64,000 nucleotides of DNA from Paracoccus tegillarcae (GTDB taxonomy: Bacteria > Pseudomonadota > Alphaproteobacteria > Rhodobacterales > Rhodobacteraceae). The notes beneath the pieces were generated by a model. That model saw only the letters and a program-made list of their open reading frames with translations. It ran no database searches and was not told where the DNA came from. Shown here piece after piece: positions 28,875-36,791 of this stretch. Location: assembly GCF_002847305.1 (NCBI RefSeq), contig NZ_CP025408.1, positions 2,377,001 through 2,441,000 on the forward strand. Direction: 5' to 3'. The position numbers and the translations under genes were made by a program. The first letter of the stretch is position 1. Every line of letters starts with the position of its first letter.

Positions 28875-29744
28875 ATGGACAGAGTGACCATGGCGCGTTT
28901 GAAATCGTCAGCTTTTCTGATGGCAGTCCTGCTTGCGGCATCGGTAACGACCGGCTGCTCGCGTTTGGGTTTCGGTGAACCCGAGGCGCCAAGAAACCTG
29001 GAAAATTTCACGGCCGAGGAAATCTATCGGCGCGGCGAGTACGAGCTGGAAAACAGCCGCCGCCCCGAGGATGCGGTCTTTTATTTCAGCGAGATCGAGC
29101 GGCTATACCCCTATTCGGAATGGGCCAAGCGCGCCTTGATCATGCAGGCCTTTGGCTATCACCGCGCCACGAATTACGAAGAGGCGCGGGCGGCGGCACA
29201 GCGATTCATCGACACTTATCCGGGCGATGAGGATGCGGCTTATGCGCGATATCTGCTGGCGCTGTCCTATTACGATCAGATTGACGAGGTCGGTCGTGAT
29301 CAGGGCCTGACCTTCCAGGCGCTGCAGTCGCTGCGTGCGGTGATCGAGGAATATCCCAATACCGAATATGCGCGCAGTTCGATTCTCAAATTCGATCTGG
29401 CCTTTGACCATCTGGCCGCCAAGGAAATGGAAATCGGGCGCTATTACCTGAAACAGGGTCACAATACCGCCGCGATCAACCGATTCCGCGTTGTCGTCGA
29501 GGAGTTCCAGACCACCAGCCATACGCCCGAGGCGCTGATGCGTCTGGTCGAGGCCTATCTGGCCTTGGGCCTGAATGACGAGGCGCAAACGGCGGGCGCA
29601 ATTCTGGGCCATAACTTCCAGTCGTCGCCCTTCTATGAGGAAGCCTATGCGCAGCTGCGCGGCCGTGGATTGCCGGCCGAGGCGGCGGGCGATAGCTGGC
29701 TTACGAACATCTATCGCCAGGTGGTCCAAGGCCGCTGGCTGTAA
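28875..29744 (+). CDS. bamD: Outer-membrane assembly lipoprotein BamD
   Basis: Lipoprotein of the BAM complex (older name ComL) that helps insert beta-barrel proteins. The signal 'MARLKSSAFLMAVLLAASVTTGC' ends at the lipidated Cys; TPR-like helical repeats follow ('AEEIYRRGEYELENSRRPEDAVFYFSEI' split across repeat 1, then 'EEARAAAQRFIDTYPGDEDAAYARYLLALSYY'). The 289-residue count uses ATG 28875; TTG 28872 and ATG 28890 are alternatives, the last giving the tidiest signal peptide. It sits between lpxC and recN as in related genomes. Confidence 0.93.
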   Translation: MDRVTMARLKSSAFLMAVLLAASVTTGCSRLGFGEPEAPRNLENFTAEEIYRRGEYELENSRRPEDAVFYFSEIERLYPYSEWAKRALIMQAFGYHRATNYEEARAAAQRFIDTYPGDEDAAYARYLLALSYYDQIDEVGRDQGLTFQALQSLRAVIEEYPNTEYARSSILKFDLAFDHLAAKEMEIGRYYLKQGHNTAAINRFRVVVEEFQTTSHTPEALMRLVEAYLALGLNDEAQTAGAILGHNFQSSPFYEEAYAQLRGRGLPAEAAGDSWLTNIYRQVVQGRWL

Positions 29745-29756
29745 AAGGGTCTGGCG

Positions 29757-31400
29757 ATGCTTCGCCATCTGGACATTCGCAACATGCTGCTGATCGACCG
29801 GCTCGAACTGAGCTTTGGTCCCGGTCTGAATGTGCTCACCGGCGAGACCGGGGCGGGCAAGTCGATCCTGCTCGACTGTCTGGGTTTTGTTCTGGGCTGG
29901 CGAGGCCGCGCCGATCTGGTGCGGACAGGCGCCGATCAGGGCGAGGTGACGGCGGTGTTTGATCTGCCGCGCGACCATCCTGCGCGCGCCTTACTGGCCG
30001 AGGCCGGGATCACGCCAGAGGACGAATTGATCCTGCGCCGCGTCAATGGTGGCGACGGGCGCAAGACGGGATGGGTCAATGATCGCCGCGTTTCTGGCGA
30101 GGTGCTGCGGCAACTGTCCGATCTGCTGGTCGAATTGCACGGTCAGCATGACGACCGGGGCCTGTTGAACCCGCGTGGCCACCGCGCGTTGCTGGACGCC
30201 TTTGCCGGCACGGATCTGTCGAAAACACGGCGCAGCTGGGCCGCGCGACGCGAGGCACGGGCGGCGCTGGACGCAGCACATGCAGGGCTGGAGGCGGCGC
30301 GCAAGGAAGAGGATTTCCTGCGCCACGCGGTCAAGGAACTGGACGATCTGGCACCCGAACCCGGCGAAGAGGCGGCACTGGACACGGCCCGGCGCAGCAT
30401 GCAGGCGGCCGAACGTATCCGCGGGGATGTCGCGCGGGCGCTGCAAATTCTTGGGCCTGAGGGTGCCGAGGGTGCGATGTTGGACGCGAACCGCTGGCTG
30501 GAGGGCGCAGCCGAGCGGGCCGAGGGCCGGTTGGACCCGGCGATCGAGGCTTTGGCGCGCGCCCTGGTGGAATTGGGCGAGGCCGCGTCGGGCGTAGAAA
30601 CCGCGCTGTCGGCGCTGGATTTTGATCCACTGGCGCTGGAACGCACAGAGGAACGCCTGTTCGCCCTGCGCGGGCTGGCCCGCAAGCATGATGTTCTGGC
30701 CGATGATCTGGCCGGGTTGGCAGCCGAATTGCGCGACAGGCTGGATCGGATCGACGCGGGCGAAGATCAGATCGCGGCGTTGCGCGACGGTGTTGCAGCG
30801 GCTGATGCGGCCTATGACAAGGCTGCGGATGCGTTGCACGATCAGCGAGTGAAATCGGCACGTTTGCTAAACAAGGCGGTCGCCGCGGAACTGGCCCCGC
30901 TCAAGATGGAGCGTGCCGTCTTCGAGACGCGTATTGACCCGGCAGATCCCGGCCCAGAGGGCCGCGATACCGTCGCCTTTACGGTGGCAACCAATCCCGG
31001 TGCGCCCTCTGGTCCGCTGGACAAGATTGCCTCTGGCGGCGAGTTGTCGCGATTTCTGCTGGCGCTCAAGGTTTGTCTGGCACGCGGAAACGATGCACTG
31101 GTGCTGATCTTTGATGAGATCGACCGCGGCGTCGGCGGCGCCACAGCCGATGCTGTCGGGCGGCGGCTCAAACGGTTGTCAGAGGACACGCAGGTGCTGG
31201 TTGTGACGCACAGTCCGCAGGTCGCGGCACTGGGTCAGACACATTTTCAGGTGGCAAAATCGGTTGCCGATGGCATGACCACCAGCCGGGTCTTTCCGCT
31301 GGAGCCCAAGGCGCGCGTTGACGAAATCGCGCGGATGCTGGCAGGTGACAAGGTGTCAGACGCGGCGATCGAGGCCGCGCGTGCGCTGCTGGCCGGTTAG
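29757..31400 (+). CDS. recN: DNA repair protein RecN
   Basis: SMC-like ATPase for double-strand break repair. Walker A 'GETGAGKS' is at residues 29-36, a long coiled-coil middle (about 150-360) is Ala/Glu/Arg-rich, and the ABC signature 'SGGELSRF' begins at 426 with Walker B 'LVLIFDEIDRGVGG' downstream. The 547-residue length is standard. It begins 12 bp after bamD and is likely co-transcribed. I see no obvious SOS box (GAAC-N7-GAAC type) directly in front of it. Confidence 0.96.
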   Translation: MLRHLDIRNMLLIDRLELSFGPGLNVLTGETGAGKSILLDCLGFVLGWRGRADLVRTGADQGEVTAVFDLPRDHPARALLAEAGITPEDELILRRVNGGDGRKTGWVNDRRVSGEVLRQLSDLLVELHGQHDDRGLLNPRGHRALLDAFAGTDLSKTRRSWAARREARAALDAAHAGLEAARKEEDFLRHAVKELDDLAPEPGEEAALDTARRSMQAAERIRGDVARALQILGPEGAEGAMLDANRWLEGAAERAEGRLDPAIEALARALVELGEAASGVETALSALDFDPLALERTEERLFALRGLARKHDVLADDLAGLAAELRDRLDRIDAGEDQIAALRDGVAAADAAYDKAADALHDQRVKSARLLNKAVAAELAPLKMERAVFETRIDPADPGPEGRDTVAFTVATNPGAPSGPLDKIASGGELSRFLLALKVCLARGNDALVLIFDEIDRGVGGATADAVGRRLKRLSEDTQVLVVTHSPQVAALGQTHFQVAKSVADGMTTSRVFPLEPKARVDEIARMLAGDKVSDAAIEAARALLAG

Positions 31401-31427
31401 CATTGCAGGCAGAAGGTGCAGGCGTGC

Positions 31428-31820
31428 CTAGTCGAGAACTGCGTTCACCATCCGGATGACCGACAACAGACGGCCTGTCCGGGCGTCAATGCGGACCAGA
31501 CGGCTGTTCACAATCGCATAACGATTGCCTGGGGGCGGCGAGCCCAGGCCGTATAACCCCGGCTGGCTGATCACGTGAATGGCGCCGAATTCAAGCGTAT
31601 CGCCCACGGCCAGAGCGCGTTTCGTCGCGGCCTTTGCCTGTCCCGGCGGGACGCAGGGCGGATCTTTCTTGGCCAGACCGGGGGGGCAATTGGCGGCAAG
31701 GACCGATTGCTCGGCACCGGCGGATTTGTTGTGCTGTTTTTCCTTCGCAAAGCTGCCGCCGGGGGCCACCGCCATGGTGACAGCCAGAACAGCCGCGGTC
31801 GTCGCGCCAAGCCTGATCAT
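31428..31820 (-). CDS. Secreted RcnB-like small protein (paralogue A)
   Basis: A 130-residue exported protein: signal peptide 'MIRLGATTAAVLAVTMAVAPGGSFA' (cleavage after AxA-like SFA), a Lys/Pro-rich linker containing 'CPPGLAKKDPPCVPPGQAKAA', and a C-terminal domain of 60 residues ending 'LLSVIRMVNAVLD'. The layout resembles RcnB-type periplasmic proteins (pattern '.PP.G..Y..V...L.R.D..TG.LL.V'), known from nickel/cobalt balance, but the link is weak. Its C-terminal 60 residues are 26/60 identical, without gaps, to the next gene on the same strand, so they are tandem paralogues. Confidence 0.75.
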   Translation of the reverse strand: MIRLGATTAAVLAVTMAVAPGGSFAKEKQHNKSAGAEQSVLAANCPPGLAKKDPPCVPPGQAKAATKRALAVGDTLEFGAIHVISQPGLYGLGSPPPGNRYAIVNSRLVRIDARTGRLLSVIRMVNAVLD

Positions 31821-32015
31821 TTTTACTATCCTTGCTCGTTATCAACAGTGCAGCCTTTTTTGCGAGCTGCAGATTTCTTGCCTTATGGCAAAGCAACGAG
31901 ATTTGCGGGTTGGCGGTTCCGTGACGTCAGCCTTATCGCAAAAAACAGGCGAGGGGTGTGGCGCGCAACGCAGACCAACACGTCGCGGCAGCCATCACCG
32001 CCTGGATCGCTGGTT

Positions 32016-32330
32016 TCAATCAAGAATTTCGGATTGTGCGCGCAAGATCGACAACACCTTCAAGGTCTTGGGATCAACGCGGATCAACTGCCCGCCGGAC
32101 ACCGCATATTCGCTTTTTCCTACCTTGCGCCCCAGCCCGTAAAGGCCTGGCTCGGTAATGATGTGCAACTGACCAGCGCTAAGCACGTCGCCCACGGCGA
32201 TCGGCTTGTCCTTGCGTGGCTCTGCCGCCGCTGCGGCGTCATCGTGCGAGTGCGTCAAACCCGAGCCGCCAAGTATGGCAAGCCCGGTCGCGATCATAAA
32301 AGCCAGCGCGGTGGTGCGCAGGGAAGTCAT
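32016..32330 (-). CDS. Secreted RcnB-like small protein (paralogue B)
   Basis: A 104-residue exported protein with the signal 'MTSLRTTALAFMIATGLAIL' and a short His/Asp/Ala stretch ('THSHDDAAAAAEPRKDKP') before the shared domain. That domain keeps 'AVGD.L..G..H.I..PGLYGLG' and 'L.R.D..T...LS..R.....LD' seen in paralogue A. It lacks paralogue A's Cys/Pro linker. The His-rich spot could bind metal, but nothing else shows it. 195 bp separate the two genes, so each may have its own promoter. Function unknown. Confidence 0.75.
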   Translation of the reverse strand: MTSLRTTALAFMIATGLAILGGSGLTHSHDDAAAAAEPRKDKPIAVGDVLSAGQLHIITEPGLYGLGRKVGKSEYAVSGGQLIRVDPKTLKVLSILRAQSEILD

Positions 32331-32429
32331 GTTGTGCCTCTGGCAGATTTTGCCTAATCCATAAGGCCAACACTGGCTTTTCGGACAGGGTTCCCTTTCG
32401 TCAGTAAAAAATGCCCGACTGCGACAAAT

Positions 32430-33299
32430 TCACCCGTTTCTTTGCGTAAAACGGGGCAACATGGCAGAAAAATCACGCCCCCGGCCATCCTCGCGCTCGA
32501 CAAACTGCTCATACATGTCGCGGGCCTGCAGCCCCATCGGGGTCTCGGCACCCGCCGAACTGGCCGCGTCCTGCGCAAGATTGAGGTCTTTCAGCATCAA
32601 TTCTGCCGCAAAACCGGGCTGATAGTCGTTATCGGCAGGTGATTTGGGACCGATGCCGGGGGCGGGGCAATAGGCGTTCATGCTCCAACTGTAGCCGGAA
32701 CTTGTGGATACAACGTCGAACATCTTCTGCCGGTCCAGGCCCAGCTTGTCAGCCAGCGCAAAAGCCTCGCAGGTGGCGATCATCGTGACGCCAAGGATCA
32801 TGTTGTTGCAGATCTTGGCGGCCTGTCCTGCGCCGGCAGCGCCGCAATGCACGGCTTTCTGGCCCATGATCTCGAACAGCGGCTGCACGGTCGCGAACGC
32901 ATCATCCGATCCACCGACCATAAAGGTCAGGGTGCCTGCCTGCGCCCCGCCGATACCGCCGGAAACGGGCGCATCCAGCGCACCCAGTCCCGCGGCGTCG
33001 GCCTGTTCGGCCACGGCGCGCGCGCTGTCCACATCGACGGTCGAGCAGTCGCAGAGCACCGCGCCGCTGCGCATGCCGGGGATGATCTGATCCGCGACCG
33101 AACGCAGGATCTTGCCATTTGGCAGCATGGTGATGACCACATCCGCGCCGTCAGCCGCCGAGGCGGCGGTTTCGGCGGGCGTCACGCCATCTGGCATCGG
33201 CGCGGCGGTGTCAAAACCCGCGACCTGGTGCCCCGCTGCGGCCAGATTGGCGGCCATTGGCGCGCCCATATTTCCCAGTCCGATAAAGCCGATCTTCAT
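32430..33299 (-). CDS. mmsB: 3-Hydroxyisobutyrate dehydrogenase
   Basis: NAD-dependent enzyme of valine degradation, oxidising 3-hydroxyisobutyrate to methylmalonate semialdehyde. The 289-residue beta-hydroxyacid dehydrogenase has the N-terminal Rossmann 'IGFIGLGNMGAPMAANL', the substrate motif 'DAPVSGGIGGAQAGTLTFMVGG', the catalytic Lys in 'GAGQAAKICNNM', and 'YSWSMNAYCPAPG' near the C-terminus. ATG 33299 overlaps the hydrolase stop as ATGA, which argues against the 5-codon longer frame. Its product is the substrate of MmsA, encoded in the same cluster. Confidence 0.95.
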   Translation of the reverse strand: MKIGFIGLGNMGAPMAANLAAAGHQVAGFDTAAPMPDGVTPAETAASAADGADVVITMLPNGKILRSVADQIIPGMRSGAVLCDCSTVDVDSARAVAEQADAAGLGALDAPVSGGIGGAQAGTLTFMVGGSDDAFATVQPLFEIMGQKAVHCGAAGAGQAAKICNNMILGVTMIATCEAFALADKLGLDRQKMFDVVSTSSGYSWSMNAYCPAPGIGPKSPADNDYQPGFAAELMLKDLNLAQDAASSAGAETPMGLQARDMYEQFVEREDGRGRDFSAMLPRFTQRNG

Positions 33300-34303
33300 G
33301 CCTTGTCCTTCCATGTCAGTTCGTCATCGCCCAAAGAGGCAAGCATATCAGCGACCTTCTTGGTGCTGCCCGGCATTTTCCAGTTCGGGTTGCGGTCCTT
33401 GTCGATGATCTGGGCGCGAACGCCCTCGATGAAATCGCCCGCCTCGGTGGCGCGGTAGGTAAAGCGGTATTCGCGCGCCAGAGATTCCTGTATTTTCCTG
33501 TCGCCGCGTGCCGCGCGAACCATCGCCAGTCCTGCTGCCATCGACAGGGGCGAGTTCCGGCGAACCGGTTTCAGCCCGCCCTCGTCGCGGGCCCGCTCCA
33601 GCGCGTCGGTGATCTCAAGCAACGTGCTGCCGCCATAGGCGCTGAGGTCGCGGTCGGCCAGCGGTGCGGGTGGCGGTGTCTGCCCCTCGATCAGGCCGGC
33701 ATCGCCGGTTTTCTCAAGCTTGGCGATCAGCGCAGGCCATTCGGATTCGGGCAGATAGGTGTCGGCAAAGCCTGCGTGGATCGCATCACCCGGACCCATC
33801 CGGGCGCTGGTCAGCATCAGATATTCACCGATCCAGCCCGGCGCGCGTGACAACAGCCATGTCCCGCCGACATCCGGGATCATGCCAATGGTGCTTTCCG
33901 GCATCGCGATCTGGGTGGTGTCACCGACGATCCGGTGCTTTGCATGGCCGCCCACACCGACGCCCCCGCCCATCACAAAGCCCTGCATGAAGGCGATGAT
34001 TGGCTTGGGATAATCGGCGATGGCGGCGTTCATCCGATACTCATCGGCAAAAAAATCGCGCCCGATCTGATGGTTGCCGTCCAGTGCGCCGTGATAGATC
34101 GCGGCGATATCGCCGCCTGCGCAAAAGGCCCGATCACCCTCTGCGTCGATGATGATCAGATCGACAGCGTCGTCGTCGCGCCATGCGTTCAAGGCCCGGT
34201 GGATCGCGCGTGCCATCTCGTGGGTCAGCGCGTTCAGTGCCTTGGGGCGGGTAAAGGTGATGCGGCCTGCGCGGCCGGATATGCGTATGTCCAGATCGTC
34301 CAT
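33296..34303 (-). CDS. 3-Hydroxyisobutyryl-CoA hydrolase
   Basis: A crotonase-fold thioesterase (ECH_2 type, HIBCH) releasing free 3-hydroxyisobutyrate in valine breakdown. The 335 residues contain the oxyanion-hole segments 'AFCAGGDIAAIY' and 'GFVMGGGVGVGGH', the catalytic region 'MPESTIGMIPDVGGTW', and the HIBCH-specific end 'DFIEGVRAQIIDKDRNPNW'. These last features and the neighbours favour HIBCH over an enoyl-CoA hydratase. It is coupled to mmsB by a 4-bp overlap and follows the dehydrogenase by 3 bp. Confidence 0.93.
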   Translation of the reverse strand: MDDLDIRISGRAGRITFTRPKALNALTHEMARAIHRALNAWRDDDAVDLIIIDAEGDRAFCAGGDIAAIYHGALDGNHQIGRDFFADEYRMNAAIADYPKPIIAFMQGFVMGGGVGVGGHAKHRIVGDTTQIAMPESTIGMIPDVGGTWLLSRAPGWIGEYLMLTSARMGPGDAIHAGFADTYLPESEWPALIAKLEKTGDAGLIEGQTPPPAPLADRDLSAYGGSTLLEITDALERARDEGGLKPVRRNSPLSMAAGLAMVRAARGDRKIQESLAREYRFTYRATEAGDFIEGVRAQIIDKDRNPNWKMPGSTKKVADMLASLGDDELTWKDKA

Positions 34304-34306
34304 GTC

Positions 34307-35452
34307 CTACCCCCGTTCCGCCAGCAGCGCCCGGCCCACGATCAGTCGCATGATTTCATTCGTGCCCTCAAGGATCTGGTGGACGCGCAAATCGCGCACG
34401 ATCTTTTCGATCCCGTAATCCGCCAGATAGCCATAACCGCCGTGCAGTTGCAGGCACTGGTTGGCCACATCAAAGGCGCGGTCTGTGACGTAAAGCTTGG
34501 CCATGGCGCAGAACTTGGTTGCGTCGGGCGTACCCTGATCCATTTTCCACGCCGCTTGCCGCAGGAAGATGCGGGCAGATTGCAAGGCGGTCTCCATCTC
34601 GGCCAGCCGGAATTGCAGCGCCTGGAACTGGTCGATGCTTTTGCCGAATGCCTTGCGCTCGCCCATATAGGCAAGCGTCGCGTTCAGAGCCCCCTGTGCG
34701 CCGCCAAGTGCACCGGCGGCGATGTTCAGCCGGCCACCATCCAGGCCCGCCATGGCGTAGGTAAAGCCCTTGCCCTCGGTCCCTATCAGGTTCTCATGCG
34801 GCACCACGCAATCGTCGAACTGCACCTGCGATGTCGGCTGCGCCCGCCATCCCATCTTGTCCTCTAGCCCGCCAAAGCTCAGACCCGGCGTGCCGTCCTG
34901 AACGATCACGGTGCTGATGCCCTTGGGGCCGTCCTCGCCGGTGCGGACCATGGTGACATAGGCATCCGAGTAGCCGCCGCCCGAGATAAAGGCCTTGGTG
35001 CCGTTCAGCCGGTAACCTTCGTTGGTTTTCTCGGCCCGCGTGCGCAGGGCTGCGGCATCCGATCCGCTGCCGGGTTCCGTCAGGCAATAGCTGAAGATGG
35101 TTTCCATGCTGCACAGGGCCGGCAGCCATTTTTCCTTGGTCTCTGGTGCGCCGTATTTGTCGATCATGCCGCCGCACATGTTGTGGATCGACAGAAACGA
35201 GCCGACCGCCGGGTCGGCCATGGCCAGCGCCTCGAAGACCAGCGTCGCGTCCAGCCGCGAGAGGCCCGAGCCGCCATATTCCTCGCTGACATACAGCCCG
35301 CCAAAGCCCAGCTGCGCGGTCTCGGTCCACAGATCCTTGGGGATCGTGCCTTCGTCTTCCCATTTGCGCGAATTTGGCGCGATGCGGGTTTCGCCGAAAT
35401 CCCGTGCCATGTCGAAGATCGCCTGTTGCTCTTCGCTTAGTGCAAAATCCAT
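34307..35452 (-). CDS. Isobutyryl-CoA dehydrogenase (acyl-CoA dehydrogenase family)
   Basis: FAD enzyme oxidising isobutyryl-CoA to methacrylyl-CoA, feeding the valine route. The 381 residues show 'YCLTEPGSGSDAAALRTRA' and 'YRLNGTKAFISGGG' (FAD/substrate), 'RKAFGKSIDQFQALQF', and the C-terminal 'QLHGGYGYLADY' with 'QILEGTNEIMR', whose Glu is at the usual base position for short/branched-chain enzymes. Substrate is assigned from the operon with HIBCH, mmsB and mmsA. No methacrylyl-CoA hydratase is adjacent. Confidence 0.92.
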   Translation of the reverse strand: MDFALSEEQQAIFDMARDFGETRIAPNSRKWEDEGTIPKDLWTETAQLGFGGLYVSEEYGGSGLSRLDATLVFEALAMADPAVGSFLSIHNMCGGMIDKYGAPETKEKWLPALCSMETIFSYCLTEPGSGSDAAALRTRAEKTNEGYRLNGTKAFISGGGYSDAYVTMVRTGEDGPKGISTVIVQDGTPGLSFGGLEDKMGWRAQPTSQVQFDDCVVPHENLIGTEGKGFTYAMAGLDGGRLNIAAGALGGAQGALNATLAYMGERKAFGKSIDQFQALQFRLAEMETALQSARIFLRQAAWKMDQGTPDATKFCAMAKLYVTDRAFDVANQCLQLHGGYGYLADYGIEKIVRDLRVHQILEGTNEIMRLIVGRALLAERG

Positions 35453-35534
35453 CCGAAGCCTCCCCCTCTGTCGTCAAGAATTGAACAAGTGTTTAATTAT
35501 CAGATGTTGCGACAATGTTGCAAGCTTTGTGCTG

Positions 35535-36662
35535 TCAAAGGTCACGCGTATAATCCTCGATCAGGTCCATCACGACAGCGCGCAATGCCTCATCATGACT
35601 GGCGCCGGCGGCGATGGCACCGGCCATGACCTTGCGCTGGTGATCGGCGCTGGTGCCGGCGGCGACCAGATCGGGCAGGACCTCGATCTCGGCAGTGCTT
35701 TTCAACGCCTCGGCATCCTGAGCAACGATGGAAATCCATTCCTCGGCAAGCTGCGCGAAGGGCACGATGGCCTCGGCGCCGAAATCGATCAGCCCCTCAG
35801 ACGTGCCATAGCGTTGCGCGCGCCAGCGGTTTTCACCCAGCAGGAACGTGTCATATTGCCGCCAACGGTTGTTCTTGCGCGACAGCCGCCACAGCATCCG
35901 CATGGTCGCCTGCGTCAGGGCGGCCAATGTCAGCGCCCGGTCCAGACGCGGTGTTGCATCGCATATCCGGGTTTCCAGCGTCGGGAATTTGCCCGAGGGG
36001 CGCAGATCCCACCAGATCTTGGTCGCGTCCTCGATCACCCCCAGATTGGTCAGCGCGGCGACCGACCGTTCATAATCCGACCAACTGCCCAGATGCGGCG
36101 GCAGGCCGGTGCGGGGCAGATTGTCAAACACCGTCAGCCGGTAAGAGGCAAGGCCGGTATCCTCGCCCTGCCAGAACGGGCTGGAGGCCGAGATCGCCAG
36201 CAGATGCGGCAGAAAATAGGTGAACTGGTTCATCAGATCGATGCGCATGGCCTGATCGGGTATGCCCACATGGACATGCATTCCACAAATCAGCATGCGC
36301 CGCGCGACGCCGCCCAGATCTTGCGACAGCGCGTTATAGCGATCCTTGTCGGTGTGCATTTGATCGCGCCAGTTGGCAAAGGGATGGCAAGAGGCCGCGA
36401 TCGGGGCAAGGCCGTGTTTGGCTGCATGGCGCGCGATGTCACTTCGCAGCCCGCGCAGCTTGTCGCGTGCCTCGCCGATGGTTTTGCAGACCGGGGTGCC
36501 GATCTCGATCTGGCAGCGCAGGAATTCAGGGCTGACGCTATCGCCCAACTCGGCTCGCGCCATATTCATCATCGTATCGGGAACGGGTGCCAGCGCGCCG
36601 CTGTCGCGGTCGACCAGCAGATATTCCTCTTCGATGCCGATGGTAAAGTCAGGTTCGCTCAT
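35535..36662 (-). CDS. ybdK: YbdK-type carboxylate-amine ligase (GCS2 family)
   Basis: A 375-residue member of glutamate-cysteine ligase family 2. '[13 protein letters not shown]' at the N-terminus carries the metal-binding acidic residues; '[11 protein letters not shown]' and '[15 protein letters not shown]' are family blocks. E. coli YbdK has weak glutamate-cysteine ligase activity; the true role is unclear, though these proteins are sometimes proposed to supply gamma-glutamylcysteine. Start 36662 has GGAGGG 7 nt upstream. It lies, same strand, between mmsA and the acyl-CoA dehydrogenase, so it interrupts the valine genes without an obvious role there. Confidence 0.87.
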   Translation of the reverse strand: MSEPDFTIGIEEEYLLVDRDSGALAPVPDTMMNMARAELGDSVSPEFLRCQIEIGTPVCKTIGEARDKLRGLRSDIARHAAKHGLAPIAASCHPFANWRDQMHTDKDRYNALSQDLGGVARRMLICGMHVHVGIPDQAMRIDLMNQFTYFLPHLLAISASSPFWQGEDTGLASYRLTVFDNLPRTGLPPHLGSWSDYERSVAALTNLGVIEDATKIWWDLRPSGKFPTLETRICDATPRLDRALTLAALTQATMRMLWRLSRKNNRWRQYDTFLLGENRWRAQRYGTSEGLIDFGAEAIVPFAQLAEEWISIVAQDAEALKSTAEIEVLPDLVAAGTSADHQRKVMAGAIAAGASHDEALRAVVMDLIEDYTRDL

Positions 36663-36717
36663 CGGTGACCCTCCCCGGTCAAGCAATCCCGAAATCCCGG
36701 CCCTGTGCAAGTCATCA

Positions 36718-36764
36718 CCGGGGGTGGGGGCACTGCCCCCGTCGCGTTCGGTGCGACCCCCCGG
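36718..36764. repeat. Palindromic intergenic element able to form a three-way junction
   Basis: Outer arms CCGGGGG (36718-36724) and CCCCCGG (36758-36764) enclose two perfect hairpins: GGGGGCA-C-TGCCCCC (36726-36740) and GTCGC-GTTCGGT-GCGAC (36741-36757). It lies between the mmsA stop and the ybdK start, and looks like the GC-rich palindromic units scattered through related genomes. It may also act as a terminator for mmsA. Confidence 0.6.
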
Positions 36765-36791
36765 GATGTGTCAGGACCAGGGCAGGGCCGT

